Source: Dyadobacter sp. CY347 (GTDB taxonomy: Bacteria > Bacteroidota > Bacteroidia > Cytophagales > Spirosomataceae). Taken from it: DNA of 64,000 nt. Below are positions 1 to 9,600 of the stretch, piece after piece (position 1 is the first letter of the stretch; every line of letters begins with the position of its first letter). The position numbers and the translations under genes are program-made. The DNA is taken from NCBI RefSeq assembly GCF_021502655.1, contig NZ_JAKFFT010000002.1, positions 434,001 to 498,000 of the forward strand. The letters are read 5' to 3'. The notes under the pieces were generated by a model, which did not search any database, had not been told where the DNA came from, and saw only the letters and a list, made by a program, of their open reading frames with translations.

Positions 1-2134
1 CGATACCAGTTGGTTTGTCATAAACATCCAAAACACTTCCCCATGGAGCATCATTACCAACTTCCGCGTAGTTAGCGCTCAATTTACCCATTGTCAACCA
101 GTCAAATTTGAAGCCCGGAAGGTTTGAGAAGTTGAAGTTGGCACCGATCGCAGGATAGAAATACGTGTTGTTATCTTTTGGAAGCGTCGATGATTTATCT
201 TGTCTTGCTGTAAGGTCAAGGTTAACCAGATCTTTGTAACCAAATGAAGCCTGAGCATAAATACCATCCACACCAATGCGTTGGTAAGTTTCAGACGGCG
301 CTTCGATCGCATTGATAGAGTTCAGCAGGGAATAAAGTCCCGGTACAACCATACCACCATTCGTTTTCGCTCTGATCGCGTTCAACTTCGATCTGCGCAT
401 GCTTCCACCCGCCAAACCTGAGAAGTTAATATCTTTCGTGATGGCTTTACGGAAGTTAACGATTACGTCCAGGTTGGTTTCATTGAAACCTCTGTTGTAA
501 CGGCTGTATTCCGCAGGGCTTGAACTGTTGAATGCAATTCTTTCTTCCTGGAAATCCTGCGTTCCGTTGTATGCAAAACGACCTGTAATGTCAACCCACG
601 GAGCAAGCTTGTAAATAGCCTGTGCATAACCGAAGAAGTTATCACGCGTATCGTTCGAATAGTTTTGGTAACGGGAGTAGTATGGGTTTTCAGAGTAGAT
701 CGGGCCGTTTGTGTCAAATGGTCTTGTTGGGCTCGCCCAGTTCCATGTTACGTTCTGCTCGTTTCTGAAATAAGCGTCTTTTTGTTCCAATAAATCAACG
801 TTGGTCTGGAACCACTGTCTGAACTGTTGGTTAGGGTTTTTACCATCATAACCTGTTCCGTAACGACCAAGACCTTTGATCTGGGAATAGTTGGCATTAG
901 CCTGAACTGACAATTTTTTCGACAAGTCAAAAGAAGCCGAGAAGTTGAAAAGGTTCTTGCCCAACTTACTGTTTGGAAGCACGCCTTTCTCATCATTTCT
1001 TGTGTATCCAACTTTAAAAGTTGAGTTATCACCTCCACCGGTGATGCTTACGCTTTGGTTTGAGTTGACACCAGTTTCATAAAATTTGTCCGGTCCGTTT
1101 GCAGCAGCAACCCATGGAGTCATTTTCTGATAATTCGGTGAACTTGGGTCAAGTGCATCCCACTGGTAAACCATTACATTCGGGTCGAATTTAGGACCGA
1201 AAGAAGCATCTGCATCAAACAATGTAATGTTTCCTTCTCCTGAACCCAGGTTACCACGGTAAAAACGCGTTTTTGCGCCGTCACCATCGTATCCTGCACC
1301 ATATTCTTTCTGATATTTCACGAAAGTCGATTTGTCGATCTTACCCCAGGTAACACCGCTGTTCACAACCACGTCGAAGCTATTTTTACGTCCTTGTTTG
1401 GTGGTGATCAAAATCACACCGTTGGAAGCACGTGAACCGTACAATGCTGTTGCAGCTGCACCTTTCAAAACGTTTACCGAAGCAATGTTGTCAGGGTTGA
1501 TATCCGCTGCGGCATTACCGTAGTCAGTTCCTGCGCGACCTGTCTGCTGATCGGAAGTGTTGGTGTTGGCATTGGAAACGGGCACACCGTCGATAACCCA
1601 AAGGGCCTGGTTGTTACCGGTAATGGATTTAAAACCACGGATAACCGCGCTGGTCGATCCACCCATGTTGTTGTTTGTTTTAATGTCCAGACCAGCCACT
1701 TTACCTGCCAGTGCGTTCATTACGCTTGGGTTACGCGCCTGCGTGATTTGTTCAGCGTTAACCTGCTGAGCGGCGTAAACCAGTTCATTCCTTTTTCTTT
1801 CCTGGCCTAATGCCGTTACAACCACTTCCTGCAACTGGCTTACATCATTCTTAAGCGAAATGTTAATGTTGGTCTGACTTCCTACAACGGCTTCCTGAGT
1901 CTGGAAACCGATAAAACTAAACACCAATGTAGAGCCTGATTCTGCATTAATCGAATAAGCTCCCTGCGCATCTGTGGTAGTACCGCGATTAGTACCTTTC
2001 AAAGAAATGTTCACACCCGGTAGTGCCGAGCCATCATCAGCGCTGACTTTACCCGTCACGGCGCGATCCTGGGCGAATACCTGTGCTGTCAATAGCAGCA
2101 AGCATCCCAGTAGGGTTAATAGAGTCTTCCTCAT
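1..2134 (-). CDS. SusC/RagA-family TonB-linked outer membrane protein, 5' part only
   Basis: Large outer-membrane beta-barrel receptor of the SusC/RagA type, which imports oligosaccharides or peptides with TonB energy, usually with a SusD lipoprotein. The frame opens at the ATG at 2134 and stays open to the window edge (about 711 codons), so the C-terminal barrel and any SusD partner lie outside. Residues 1-22 are a signal peptide ending VFAQ. A carboxypeptidase-regulatory-like domain (starting VTGKVSADDG) follows, then the EVVVTALGQ segment and the plug with WVIDGVPV and ALYGSRASNGVILITTKQG, all hallmarks of the family. There is no STN domain, so it should not signal through an anti-sigma factor. 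A good promoter lies 43 bases upstream. Substrate unknown. Confidence 0.95.
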   Translation of the reverse strand, partial: MRKTLLTLLGCLLLLTAQVFAQDRAVTGKVSADDGSALPGVNISLKGTNRGTTTDAQGAYSINAESGSTLVFSFIGFQTQEAVVGSQTNINISLKNDVSQLQEVVVTALGQERKRNELVYAAQQVNAEQITQARNPSVMNALAGKVAGLDIKTNNNMGGSTSAVIRGFKSITGNNQALWVIDGVPVSNANTNTSDQQTGRAGTDYGNAAADINPDNIASVNVLKGAAATALYGSRASNGVILITTKQGRKNSFDVVVNSGVTWGKIDKSTFVKYQKEYGAGYDGDGAKTRFYRGNLGSGEGNITLFDADASFGPKFDPNVMVYQWDALDPSSPNYQKMTPWVAAANGPDKFYETGVNSNQSVSITGGGDNSTFKVGYTRNDEKGVLPNSKLGKNLFNFSASFDLSKKLSVQANANYSQIKGLGRYGTGYDGKNPNQQFRQWFQTNVDLLEQKDAYFRNEQNVTWNWASPTRPFDTNGPIYSENPYYSRYQNYSNDTRDNFFGYAQAIYKLAPWVDITGRFAYNGTQDFQEERIAFNSSSPAEYSRYNRGFNETNLDVIVNFRKAITKDINFSGLAGGSMRRSKLNAIRAKTNGGMVVPGLYSLLNSINAIEAPSETYQRIGVDGIYAQASFGYKDLVNLDLTARQDKSSTLPKDNNTYFYPAIGANFNFSNLPGFKFDWLTMGKLSANYAEVGNDAPWGSVLDVYDKPTGI

Positions 2135-2176
2135 ACGTGTTAAAAGAGTTAGAATTGTTATGTTAACATAATGTTG

Positions 2177-2206
2177 CAAAAATAATTATTAGTTTAACCA
2201 TTACAA
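2177..2206 (-). promoter_or_regulatory. Bacteroidota-type promoter for the left-edge susC
   Basis: Reading on the minus strand, TTG (2206-2204), a 19-base spacer and TATTTTTG (2184-2177) match the Bacteroidota primary-sigma consensus TTTG/TTG-N19-21-TAnnTTTG. The -7 box is 43 bases before the ATG at 2134, predicting a leader of about 35 nt. Confidence 0.6.
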
Positions 2207-2565
2207 CCTTTTAATTGCAATTTTTCAAAATATACTTTGGTGTCCGCCGCGTTTTTGACAAATATTATACCTGGGATAGGGCATTTTTTGCGATTTTTTT
2301 AAATGTTTGATTGATGTAAAAACCAGGTTACTATTATATTTTTGTTAATGATATGGTGCTTTTATTAACTTTTTCGTATCATTACCGCACAGCGGTTTTA
2401 AGAATAATAAATAGCAAACTAGTTTGACGTTAGGGATATACGTTTGCCTTAATGAGAATGAATCTAAATTATTTTCTTATAGAATTTATTCGTTGCAAAC
2501 CGTTGACTAAATTCTTTTTATTTTGGATTATTCTAATAAATAGGAGTTTTCATAACCTTTCAATT
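2207..2565. other. Divergent intergenic region, AT-rich
   Basis: About 360 bases between the divergent susC and M20 amidohydrolase genes, without a credible gene. On the plus strand TACGTTTG at 2439-2446 matches the -7 consensus, but no -33 box is at the right distance. Start of transcription near 2453 would exclude the in-frame ATG at 2452 as initiator, favouring 2566. No other structure seen. Confidence 0.4.
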
Positions 2566-3894
2566 ATGCTCAGAACTATACTTTGCACCGCGCTGATCAT
2601 CTCCTCCCTGCACGTTCATGCGCAGTCCGGTTTATCGGCCTCAATTGATCAGAAAGCACAATCGCTGGAAAAAAAGCTTATTGAATGGCGGCGCGATTTT
2701 CACGAAAACCCGGAGCTGGGTAACCGCGAATTCAAAACTGCCGAGAAAGTTGCGAACCATCTGAAACAATTGGGCATTGAAGTCACGACCGGCGTAGCCC
2801 ATACGGGTGTTGTCGGGCTGCTTAAAGGCGGAAAGCCGGGGCCTGTCGTAGCCCTGAGGGCTGATATGGACGGACTGCCTGTGACTGAGCGTGTGGATGT
2901 TCCGTTCAAGTCCAAAGTTGTAACTGATTATAATGGTCAGAAAACAGGCGTCATGCACGCATGCGGGCATGATACACACGTGGCGATCCTGATGGGCGTT
3001 GCGGAAGTGCTTGCAGGGATGAAGAATGAGATCCCCGGAACAATCAAATTCATCTTTCAGCCAGCCGAAGAAGGTGCGCCGGAGGGCGAGGAGGGCGGTG
3101 CGAAACTGATGGTTAAGGAAGGCGTTCTGGACAATCCCGCTGTTGAAGCGATTTTCGGGCTCCATATTGATGCATTAATAGAAGTTGGTAAGATCGCCTA
3201 CAAGCCGGGCGCGACGATGGCAGCGGTCGATTTTTTCAGCATTGACGTGAAAGGAAAGCAAACGCACGGCGCCTATCCATGGTCCGGCGTAGATCCGATT
3301 GTGACCTCGTCTCAGATCATAATGGGGTTGCAGACCATCGTAAGCCGCAATTTGAACCTCACGCAGGCGCCCGCTGTAGTAACTGTCGGAGCGGTCAATG
3401 GCGGCATCAGGCAGAACATTATTCCGGAAAGCGTGAGAATGATCGGCACTGTCCGCACATTTGACGAGGGCATGCATACGTATGTACACAAGCGCATGAA
3501 TGAGATCGCAACCAACATTGCGGAGAGTGCGGGTGCGTCGGCCAAGGTGAATATCAATGTCATGTATCCGGTGACATTTAATAACGAGGCGTTAACAGCG
3601 AAAATGATCGGGACGCTGGATAATGTGGCTGGAAAAGACAATGTAAATTTAATCCCGGCCAAAACAGGTGCCGAAGATTTCTCGTATTTTCAGCAAAAAG
3701 TCCCCGGATTCTTCTTTTTTCTGGGCGGTATGCCGAAGGGGAAATCGGTGGAGGAGGCAGCGCCGCATCATACGCCTGACTTTTATGTGGACGAAGGCAG
3801 CCTGGTATTGGGTGTGCGTTCGCTGAGCCGTTTGGCCACGGATTATTTGCAAATGGCTAAATCAAGTGATGTAAAAAAAGGGAAAAGCAAGTAA
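2566..3894 (+). CDS. Exported M20-family amidohydrolase (N-acyl-amino-acid or IAA-conjugate type)
   Basis: Zinc amidohydrolase of peptidase family M20, subfamily of hippurate and N-acyl-amino-acid hydrolases; it removes an acyl group from an amino acid. Visible family motifs in order are LRADMDGLPV, MHACGHDTHVAIL (metal ligands Cys and His), PAEEG, and GAEDFSYF near the C-terminus. The start at 2566 is chosen because it gives a clean signal peptide (MLRTILCTALIISSLHVHAQ); the frame is open upstream to 2452 but that extension is not family-like. The protein is 442 residues, slightly above the usual length because of the signal peptide. Its 3' end is only 7 bases from the convergent SDR gene. 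Acyl substrate cannot be told from sequence. Confidence 0.9.
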   Translation: MLRTILCTALIISSLHVHAQSGLSASIDQKAQSLEKKLIEWRRDFHENPELGNREFKTAEKVANHLKQLGIEVTTGVAHTGVVGLLKGGKPGPVVALRADMDGLPVTERVDVPFKSKVVTDYNGQKTGVMHACGHDTHVAILMGVAEVLAGMKNEIPGTIKFIFQPAEEGAPEGEEGGAKLMVKEGVLDNPAVEAIFGLHIDALIEVGKIAYKPGATMAAVDFFSIDVKGKQTHGAYPWSGVDPIVTSSQIIMGLQTIVSRNLNLTQAPAVVTVGAVNGGIRQNIIPESVRMIGTVRTFDEGMHTYVHKRMNEIATNIAESAGASAKVNINVMYPVTFNNEALTAKMIGTLDNVAGKDNVNLIPAKTGAEDFSYFQQKVPGFFFFLGGMPKGKSVEEAAPHHTPDFYVDEGSLVLGVRSLSRLATDYLQMAKSSDVKKGKSK

Positions 3895-3901
3895 AACAGT
3901 T

Positions 3902-4702
3902 TTACTCCGGAATGTTTTTTCGCACCTGATCAAACAGCAGATTTGGTAAAAAACGCTTTACATAAATGGCGGCAACTTCTTTAAGTCCGCCTATATAAAT
4001 TTCCTTTTTATCCTTTTTTACAGCGTCGAGAATCCTGCGCGCACATTCTTCTGCGGGAATTCCTTTCGCCTGATTGGAGTCCATTTTGCCAAATTTACTT
4101 CCGGAAGCATCCATCGCATTCAGCGAAATATTTGTGCGGATATAACCCGGGCAAACCGTCGTTACTTTAATGTTATCATCATAACCCTCGGCCCTGAGCG
4201 AATCATAAAAGCCGTGCAGTGCATGTTTGGCAGCATTATAGCCCGATCTCATGATCGTTCCAATTTTCCCTGCAACGCTGCTGATCACGATGAAATGCCC
4301 GCTTTTTTGCTTCATCATATAAGGCAAAACCGCCTTGGTGATTGCGACCGTGCTGAAAAAATTCACATTCATCAGTTTCTGATAAACATCCAGCGCCGTA
4401 TCATTCACATAAGAACGCTGGCTTACTCCCGCATTGTGGACCATTATATCGATCCGTCCGAAATGTGCAATAACGCGCTCGGCCGCTCCTTGCGCTTTGT
4501 CAAACTGCGTTACATCCATGGGAAGCACCAGAACGGAAGTCTCTGGTAGGTCTGTTAATTGTTTCACGCGTTGCAGCTCATCCTCGCGTCTGGCGGTCAA
4601 AATGAGCTTAGCACCTTCTTTCGCAAACGCAAGCGCCATCGCTTCGCCGATTCCCGAAGATGCGCCGGTTATCCAGACAACCTTATTATTAAATGTGTCC
4701 AT
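3902..4702 (-). CDS. Short-chain dehydrogenase/reductase (SDR)
   Basis: NAD(P)-dependent oxidoreductase with classical SDR features: cofactor motif TGASSGIG at residues 12-19, NAG at 90-92, catalytic Ser142, Tyr155 and Lys159 (YNAAK). The 266-residue length is normal for the classical class. The residues ARRE after the second strand suggest NADPH preference (inference). It starts 6 bases after the stop of the LD-carboxypeptidase gene, so both are probably one transcript. The C-terminal segment (KRFLPNLLFDQVRKN) resembles DHRS7-like members that act on lipid or steroid substrates, but the real substrate is unknown. Confidence 0.92.
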   Translation of the reverse strand: MDTFNNKVVWITGASSGIGEAMALAFAKEGAKLILTARREDELQRVKQLTDLPETSVLVLPMDVTQFDKAQGAAERVIAHFGRIDIMVHNAGVSQRSYVNDTALDVYQKLMNVNFFSTVAITKAVLPYMMKQKSGHFIVISSVAGKIGTIMRSGYNAAKHALHGFYDSLRAEGYDDNIKVTTVCPGYIRTNISLNAMDASGSKFGKMDSNQAKGIPAEECARRILDAVKKDKKEIYIGGLKEVAAIYVKRFLPNLLFDQVRKNIPE

Positions 4703-4708
4703 ACATGA

Positions 4709-5635
4709 CTAGATCTTGGAATTTGCAAATTGGAAGGAAACTTCTTCGCTGGTAATGTTCAGGAAAGCTTCCATACCAACGCCCATTGCGCGGTTGTCAC
4801 CAACATGGCCAACCGGGAAATTGAAACAAACCGGATAATCGAACCCGGCAATGTGTTCGTGAATGATCTCGTAGTAAGTTTTACCGAATGTCGGGTTGCT
4901 GTTATCCTTCATATCCGTAAACTGGCCAATAATAAGCCCGGCCAGCTTATCAAATTTACCCGCCCGTTTCATCTGGATCATCATGCGGTCCAGGTTATAG
5001 AGATATTCATTAATGTCTTCAATGAAAAGGATTTTACCATCCGTATCAACGTCCGTTTCAGAGCCTATCAAATGTGCCAATATGCAAAGATTACCGCCCA
5101 CTACTTGTCCATTTGCAGTTCCTGGTCGGTTCAGCTCATGGTTTGCAACCTGGTAATGCGGCATTTCGCCAAACAACATTTGCCTGAGCGATTCCTTCGC
5201 CAATTCCGCACCGTCCGTCGTGATCGACTTAGCCATAGGCGCATGTAAGCTGGCATAGCCAGCATCATATATCCGGGAAAGGATCACAGTAAGGTCACTA
5301 AACCCAACAACCCATTTCGGATTTTCAAGAAATTGATTAAAATTAAGCTGATCCACGATCCGGGAGCAGCCATAACCACCGCGGGCAGCAATAACAGCCT
5401 TAATTGAAGGATCATCCAGCATCGCTTGCAGATCCGCGAGACGCACATCATCCGGTGCTGAGAACTGGTTTGAAGCAGTTTTCAAAGTCTCGCCCTCAAC
5501 CACTTCAAGACCCCATTCACGCTTAAAAATATCAATCCCAGGCAAGACATCCTCATAATTCAAAACACTAGCCGGAGCCACAATGCCAATTTTATCGCCG
5601 GGTTGAAGGAAGGGAGGGAGGTTGATTCTATTCAT
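4709..5635 (-). CDS. ldcA: Muramoyltetrapeptide LD-carboxypeptidase (peptidase S66)
   Basis: Serine peptidase of family S66 (LdcA), which removes the terminal D-alanine from tetrapeptide muropeptides during murein recycling. The Ser-Glu-His triad is visible: Ser113 in GFSDLT, Glu206 in FIEDINEYLYNLDR, His277 in NFPVGHVGD. The ARGGYGCSR segment at 84-92 is also typical. At 308 residues it is full length with no signal peptide, so cytoplasmic like E. coli LdcA. It lies 14 bases after the YoeB-like toxin gene and 6 bases before the SDR gene, indicating a four-gene operon that begins with a toxin-antitoxin pair. A NagZ-like fusion gene sits upstream on the same strand. Confidence 0.9.
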   Translation of the reverse strand: MNRINLPPFLQPGDKIGIVAPASVLNYEDVLPGIDIFKREWGLEVVEGETLKTASNQFSAPDDVRLADLQAMLDDPSIKAVIAARGGYGCSRIVDQLNFNQFLENPKWVVGFSDLTVILSRIYDAGYASLHAPMAKSITTDGAELAKESLRQMLFGEMPHYQVANHELNRPGTANGQVVGGNLCILAHLIGSETDVDTDGKILFIEDINEYLYNLDRMMIQMKRAGKFDKLAGLIIGQFTDMKDNSNPTFGKTYYEIIHEHIAGFDYPVCFNFPVGHVGDNRAMGVGMEAFLNITSEEVSFQFANSKI

Positions 5636-5649
5636 TAAAAGATAATATG

Positions 5650-5928
5650 CTAGGGCTCGTAGTGACCCTTCATGGAAATAATAAAAACCGTCTGGTCTTC
5701 TATTCTGTAAATAATCCGATGTTCCTTATCGATTCGTCTCGAATATCTTCCCGCCAGATTGTGGCGCAACAACTCAGGTTTTCCAATTCCGGAGGCCGGC
5801 GTTTCCCTGATCGATTGAATCAACTTTTCAATTCTCTTAATGTGCGTTTTCCGGCCAGATTTATGCCAGAATTCTAAGTGTTGCAGCGCGAGATCGGTAA
5901 ACTTTATTTTGAAGTTACCAGATCCCAT
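5650..5928 (-). CDS. yoeB: Txe/YoeB-family toxin, ribosome-dependent mRNA interferase
   Basis: RelE-superfamily toxin of 92 residues that would cleave mRNA at the ribosomal A site. It aligns with E. coli YoeB at a constant offset of six residues: catalytic Glu46, Arg65 and His83 correspond to Glu52 (GKPELL), Arg71 (KEHRIIY) and His89, followed by Tyr90 of the C-terminal HY. The RHNLAGRYSRRI block is the family signature. All key residues are present, so it looks active. The ATG at 5928 lies inside the end of the antitoxin gene (25-base overlap), as expected for translational coupling. The stop is only 14 bases before ldcA. Confidence 0.93.
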   Translation of the reverse strand: MGSGNFKIKFTDLALQHLEFWHKSGRKTHIKRIEKLIQSIRETPASGIGKPELLRHNLAGRYSRRIDKEHRIIYRIEDQTVFIISMKGHYEP

Positions 5929-6212
5929 AAATTTTCTCCTTCTTTTAGTTCAGTAGTGCGACCCTCTCTAATTTGCTTTTCGCCATCCTCGATCATGGCT
6001 ACAAATTCAGGATTGTATGTGATATCATTAGGGCTAATCTTCACTCCCTTCCCATCCTGAATATCTTTTGTGCCTTTCTTAATTTTTTCAACAAACTCAG
6101 GATTATATGGACTTTCTGCCTGCTCTTCAAAAGAAACGTGGGCATTTTTCAAGAGATCCTTAACAGCTTGGAGAACTTTCTGATCTTCCGTATTAATGAA
6201 TAGTGTTGTCAT
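5904..6212 (-). CDS. Antitoxin partner of the YoeB-like toxin, with duplicated toxin-binding-like segment
   Basis: Acidic 102-residue protein immediately upstream of and overlapping the toxin, the expected antitoxin. It resembles the DUF2683-type antitoxins found with Txe/YoeB in Bacteroidota (recognised from pattern, not searched). It is not a typical YefM/Phd protein. Residues 1-30 form a strand-helix region; the rest carries two copies of a YNPEFVxxIxxGxxxI motif, at residues 36-51 and 66-81, spaced 30 residues apart. The chosen start is ATG 6212 (MTTLF); an upstream in-frame ATG at 6227 would add MKKKA. No known DNA-binding domain is evident, so autoregulation is uncertain. Confidence 0.8.
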   Translation of the reverse strand: MTTLFINTEDQKVLQAVKDLLKNAHVSFEEQAESPYNPEFVEKIKKGTKDIQDGKGVKISPNDITYNPEFVAMIEDGEKQIREGRTTELKEGENLWDLVTSK

Positions 6213-6252
6213 AGCTTTTTTTTTCAAACCAAATTAAAGATAGTATAGTTTA

Positions 6253-6579
6253 CTAAATAAAAACCACTTCTTCCAGCAACTCTGAACCCATTTCGCGGTT
6301 AATGAGCTCGATGATCTTTGCCTTGGCGCGGAAGAGTTCGTCGCGCAGCGGGGCGGATTCTATTTGTAGAAAAAGGGTCTTTTCTTTGATGTAAACCGTT
6401 TTTGTGCGGGTTGCGATCGCGGAACCCATGATTTTTTCCCAGTGGGCAACAACGTACGATTGATCAAATCGGTTACGGAGCCGGTATTTGTCCAGCATTT
6501 GATCAATAGCGTCTTTCAGCGGCGTGACGCCAGGCCGCCGGGAAGCTTTTTCTTTGTCAAACCGATAATGTTGCGCCAT
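6253..6579 (-). CDS. DUF721 (DciA-like) protein
   Basis: Small 108-residue protein of the DUF721 family. The family includes DciA, the bacterial helicase-loading factor that replaces DnaC; the N-terminal KH-like domain binds nucleic acid. The conserved pattern WEKIMGSAIATRT followed by LFLQIESAPLRDELF is clear. In Bacteroidota the short form such as this is universal. It lies 36 bases downstream of the GH3 fusion gene and 40 bases upstream of the antitoxin on the same strand. A role as helicase operator is inferred from the family, not shown here. Confidence 0.85.
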   Translation of the reverse strand: MAQHYRFDKEKASRRPGVTPLKDAIDQMLDKYRLRNRFDQSYVVAHWEKIMGSAIATRTKTVYIKEKTLFLQIESAPLRDELFRAKAKIIELINREMGSELLEEVVFI

Positions 6580-6615
6580 AATTGAACTTGTGAATCCTGC
6601 AAATGTAGGAAGTTA

Positions 6616-9600
6616 TCAGAGCCCGGCGGTTGCTTCAGGGTTTACTTTTTTCAACAATTCCTGATACACCACATCCATGATCGCCGTGCGAATGTTGAGC
6701 TGCGAAATCTTATTATTCTCCCGAGTCGGGTAAACGCGGTTGGATAAAAATACATAATTAAGCTTCCATGCCGGATCTGCCCAGGTCATGATCCCGGTAT
6801 AACCCGTGTGCCCAAAGCTCGAAGGACTCGCATATTTCGGCGCATTTCCTGAATATTTGAAAGAAGGCTTATCAAACCCGATCCCACGGCGACTTCCCAT
6901 TTCAGGATATTGGTAACGCGTAAATTCAACCAGTGCATCCTTACTCAACAACTGCTGACCGCCATAATAGCCCTGCTGCAAATACATTTGCCAAACCTTC
7001 ATCACATCATTCGCATCTCCAAACAACCCCGCATGCCCGCTCAGTCCGCCTAACATGGCAGCCGCCTCATCATGGACCTGACCATGCAATTGCGTCATCC
7101 TGAAAAATGTATCCCGCTCTGTCTCAACAATGTCTTGCAGCTTGTAAAAACGTTTCGGGTTGAATGTTAATGTATTAGCACCCAATTTGTGGTAATAATG
7201 GTTTTTCAAATAATCCTCAAAATTTTCACCCGACAATGTCTTAACGATCTGAGGATAAAGGATAAACGAAAGATCGCTGTACACATAGCCTTCTTTTTCA
7301 TTCAATGGAGAATCACGAATGGCCTTGAAAATCTTTTTATCATAGTTTTTGAAGATAAAAAGGCTGTCACCCACAACAGAAGTCGGATATTTCTTAGACT
7401 GTTTGGTGCTGAAAGTTTTCTTTTTCCAACTGCCATCCGCGTTCTGCGCTTCTTTCCAAAGGACGATAAATGCCTTTAAACGAGCACTGTGCGTCAAAAC
7501 GCGGCGCCATTGCAGGTCTGCTTTGTTGGAACCTTCAAAATCCGGCAAGTAATCCTTCATTGTGGCATCCAGATCAAATTTTTTCGCGTCCCATAGACTC
7601 ATTAATGCCAGTGTGGAAGCTGTGATTTTGGTTACAGAGGCCAGGTCGTAAAGGTCCGTCAGTTTTACATTCGCATTTCCTTCATAGGTGTGCTTTCCAT
7701 ATGCTTTTCTGAAAAACACTTTGCCATCCTTCGCCAGCTGCACCACGCAGCCCGGCGTTGCTTTTTGCGTAACCGCAAGGTTTGCAATAGAATCAATTTT
7801 ATAAGTAATGACCTCAGAATCAAGTCCAAGCTCCTCAGGAATGGTGTATTTCAACCTGCCAATAGCCGGCGTTTCAATGCCGGCATTATACGGAAATTGC
7901 GCATTGACAGTCACCGGCAATTTTCCCTGCGCCGGAATGGCACCGAAAATCAACTGTGCCGACAGATCCTGCGTGTAAGGCGTTAACTGGTACGCCATGA
8001 TCAATGCACGTGCACTTTCCGGCTTCAGTATTTTGTTCAAAGCATAAGGATTTCCAAAAATAGAAACGACTGCCTTGTTGGAAGCGATCAATTCCTGCAA
8101 AACGGCACTCATCTGTTCCGTTAAGCCATAATTGGTCCTTGGCGAAATGCTTCCTAAATGAACGCCTACGAGTAATAGATTGAATGCTTTTAACTTTTCA
8201 CGCAGCTCAGCAACTTGTGTTTCGGTTGCTTTTGCAGGGATAAAAAAGTGCTCAACGGTCGTGTATAAGCCTAATGTTTTTTGAAAAGTCGTTATTGTGT
8301 CGGCGCCTAATGATATGGAAGCGATTTTCAGCGTGTCCAGGTCACGCAGTGGCAGTAAGTCTTTGTCGTTTTTGAGGACTGTTAGGGCTTTTTCGGTTAA
8401 AAGACGGTTCGTGAGTTCTGCGGCTTTTGGGTTCAGGTCTTTGTATAAATTGTTGAGATCAACCGGTTTATAATGGTTCAGGCCCGCCCATGCTTTGGCT
8501 TGCAGCACTTTTTTGCAACGCGCGTCAATTTCCGCCTGCGTTATTTTTCCTTCCGCAATGCTTTTCTTGATTTCAGCAATCGACTTGGCAACATCCTCGG
8601 TAAATTCCAGCAGATCCATTCCGGCTTCGAGGCCCATTGCGTCGGCTCTTCCGTTCGGGAAATATTTGGTTACCCCTTTCATATTCATTGCATCGGAGTA
8701 AATAAGCCCGTCAAATCCAAGCTGTTTTCGCAGCAGATCGGATACAATGGGTTTGGAAAGGGTCGAAGGCAGATTCGGCGTTTTATCCAGCGCAGGAATG
8801 CTCAAATGTGCGATCATCATCCCGCTTATGCCGTTGGCGATCAATGCTTTGAAAGGATATAATTCGAGAGAATCAAGCCGGTTTGTATTGTGTGAGATCA
8901 AAGGAAGATCATAATGGGAATCTACGCCCGTGTCGCCGTGCCCGGGAAAATGTTTGGCGCTGGTTAACAGGCCGTTATCCTGCATTCCCTTCATGTAAGC
9001 GACGGCTTTATCCGCAACTTTGTATTTATTTTCTCCAAAAGACCGGAAGCTGATGACTGGATTGTCGGGGTTATTATTCACGTCAGCGACAGGGGCAAAG
9101 TTAATGTGCATGCCCAGGCGTATGGCTTGTTTGGCCAATTGCGCGCCCATTTCATAAATCAGGTCATTACTTCCCTGGATCGCACCCAATGTCATTTGAT
9201 AAGGATATCTCACTGTGCTGTCAATGCGCATGGCAAGGCCAAATTCCGCATCCATGGCAATGAGCAACGGCACTTTTGAAATCGATTGATAATAATTTGT
9301 CAGCTGCGCCTGGGGAACCGGCCCACCCTGAAAAAACACGATCCCACCCACTTTATTTTCCCGTATCAATTTCTCAACAACCGCCGGATTACTCGTTTTA
9401 GGATCAATAACCGCCCTTTTAACATCAGAAACCGCCGCCACCATAATCAACTGCGCAATCCGCTCATCCGGCGTAAGCGTAGCAAAAACCGAATCAACCC
9501 ACTGCCGCGATTCACTGGCAGCATTCTGCTGCAAAAAAGCGGGTGAAGCTGCGATCTGGGCTTGCAAATCTGCGTTTAAAAATCCGGATAGGAAGAGAAA

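Noticed and set aside
2641..3165. A 174-codon frame antisense to the M20 gene
   Set aside because: Complementary shadow of a well-supported gene; composition not protein-like.
3890..3907. AGTAAAA/TTTTACT palindrome between the M20 and SDR genes
   Set aside because: Seven A-T pairs only; could be a weak terminator but cannot be separated from chance in AT-rich sequence.
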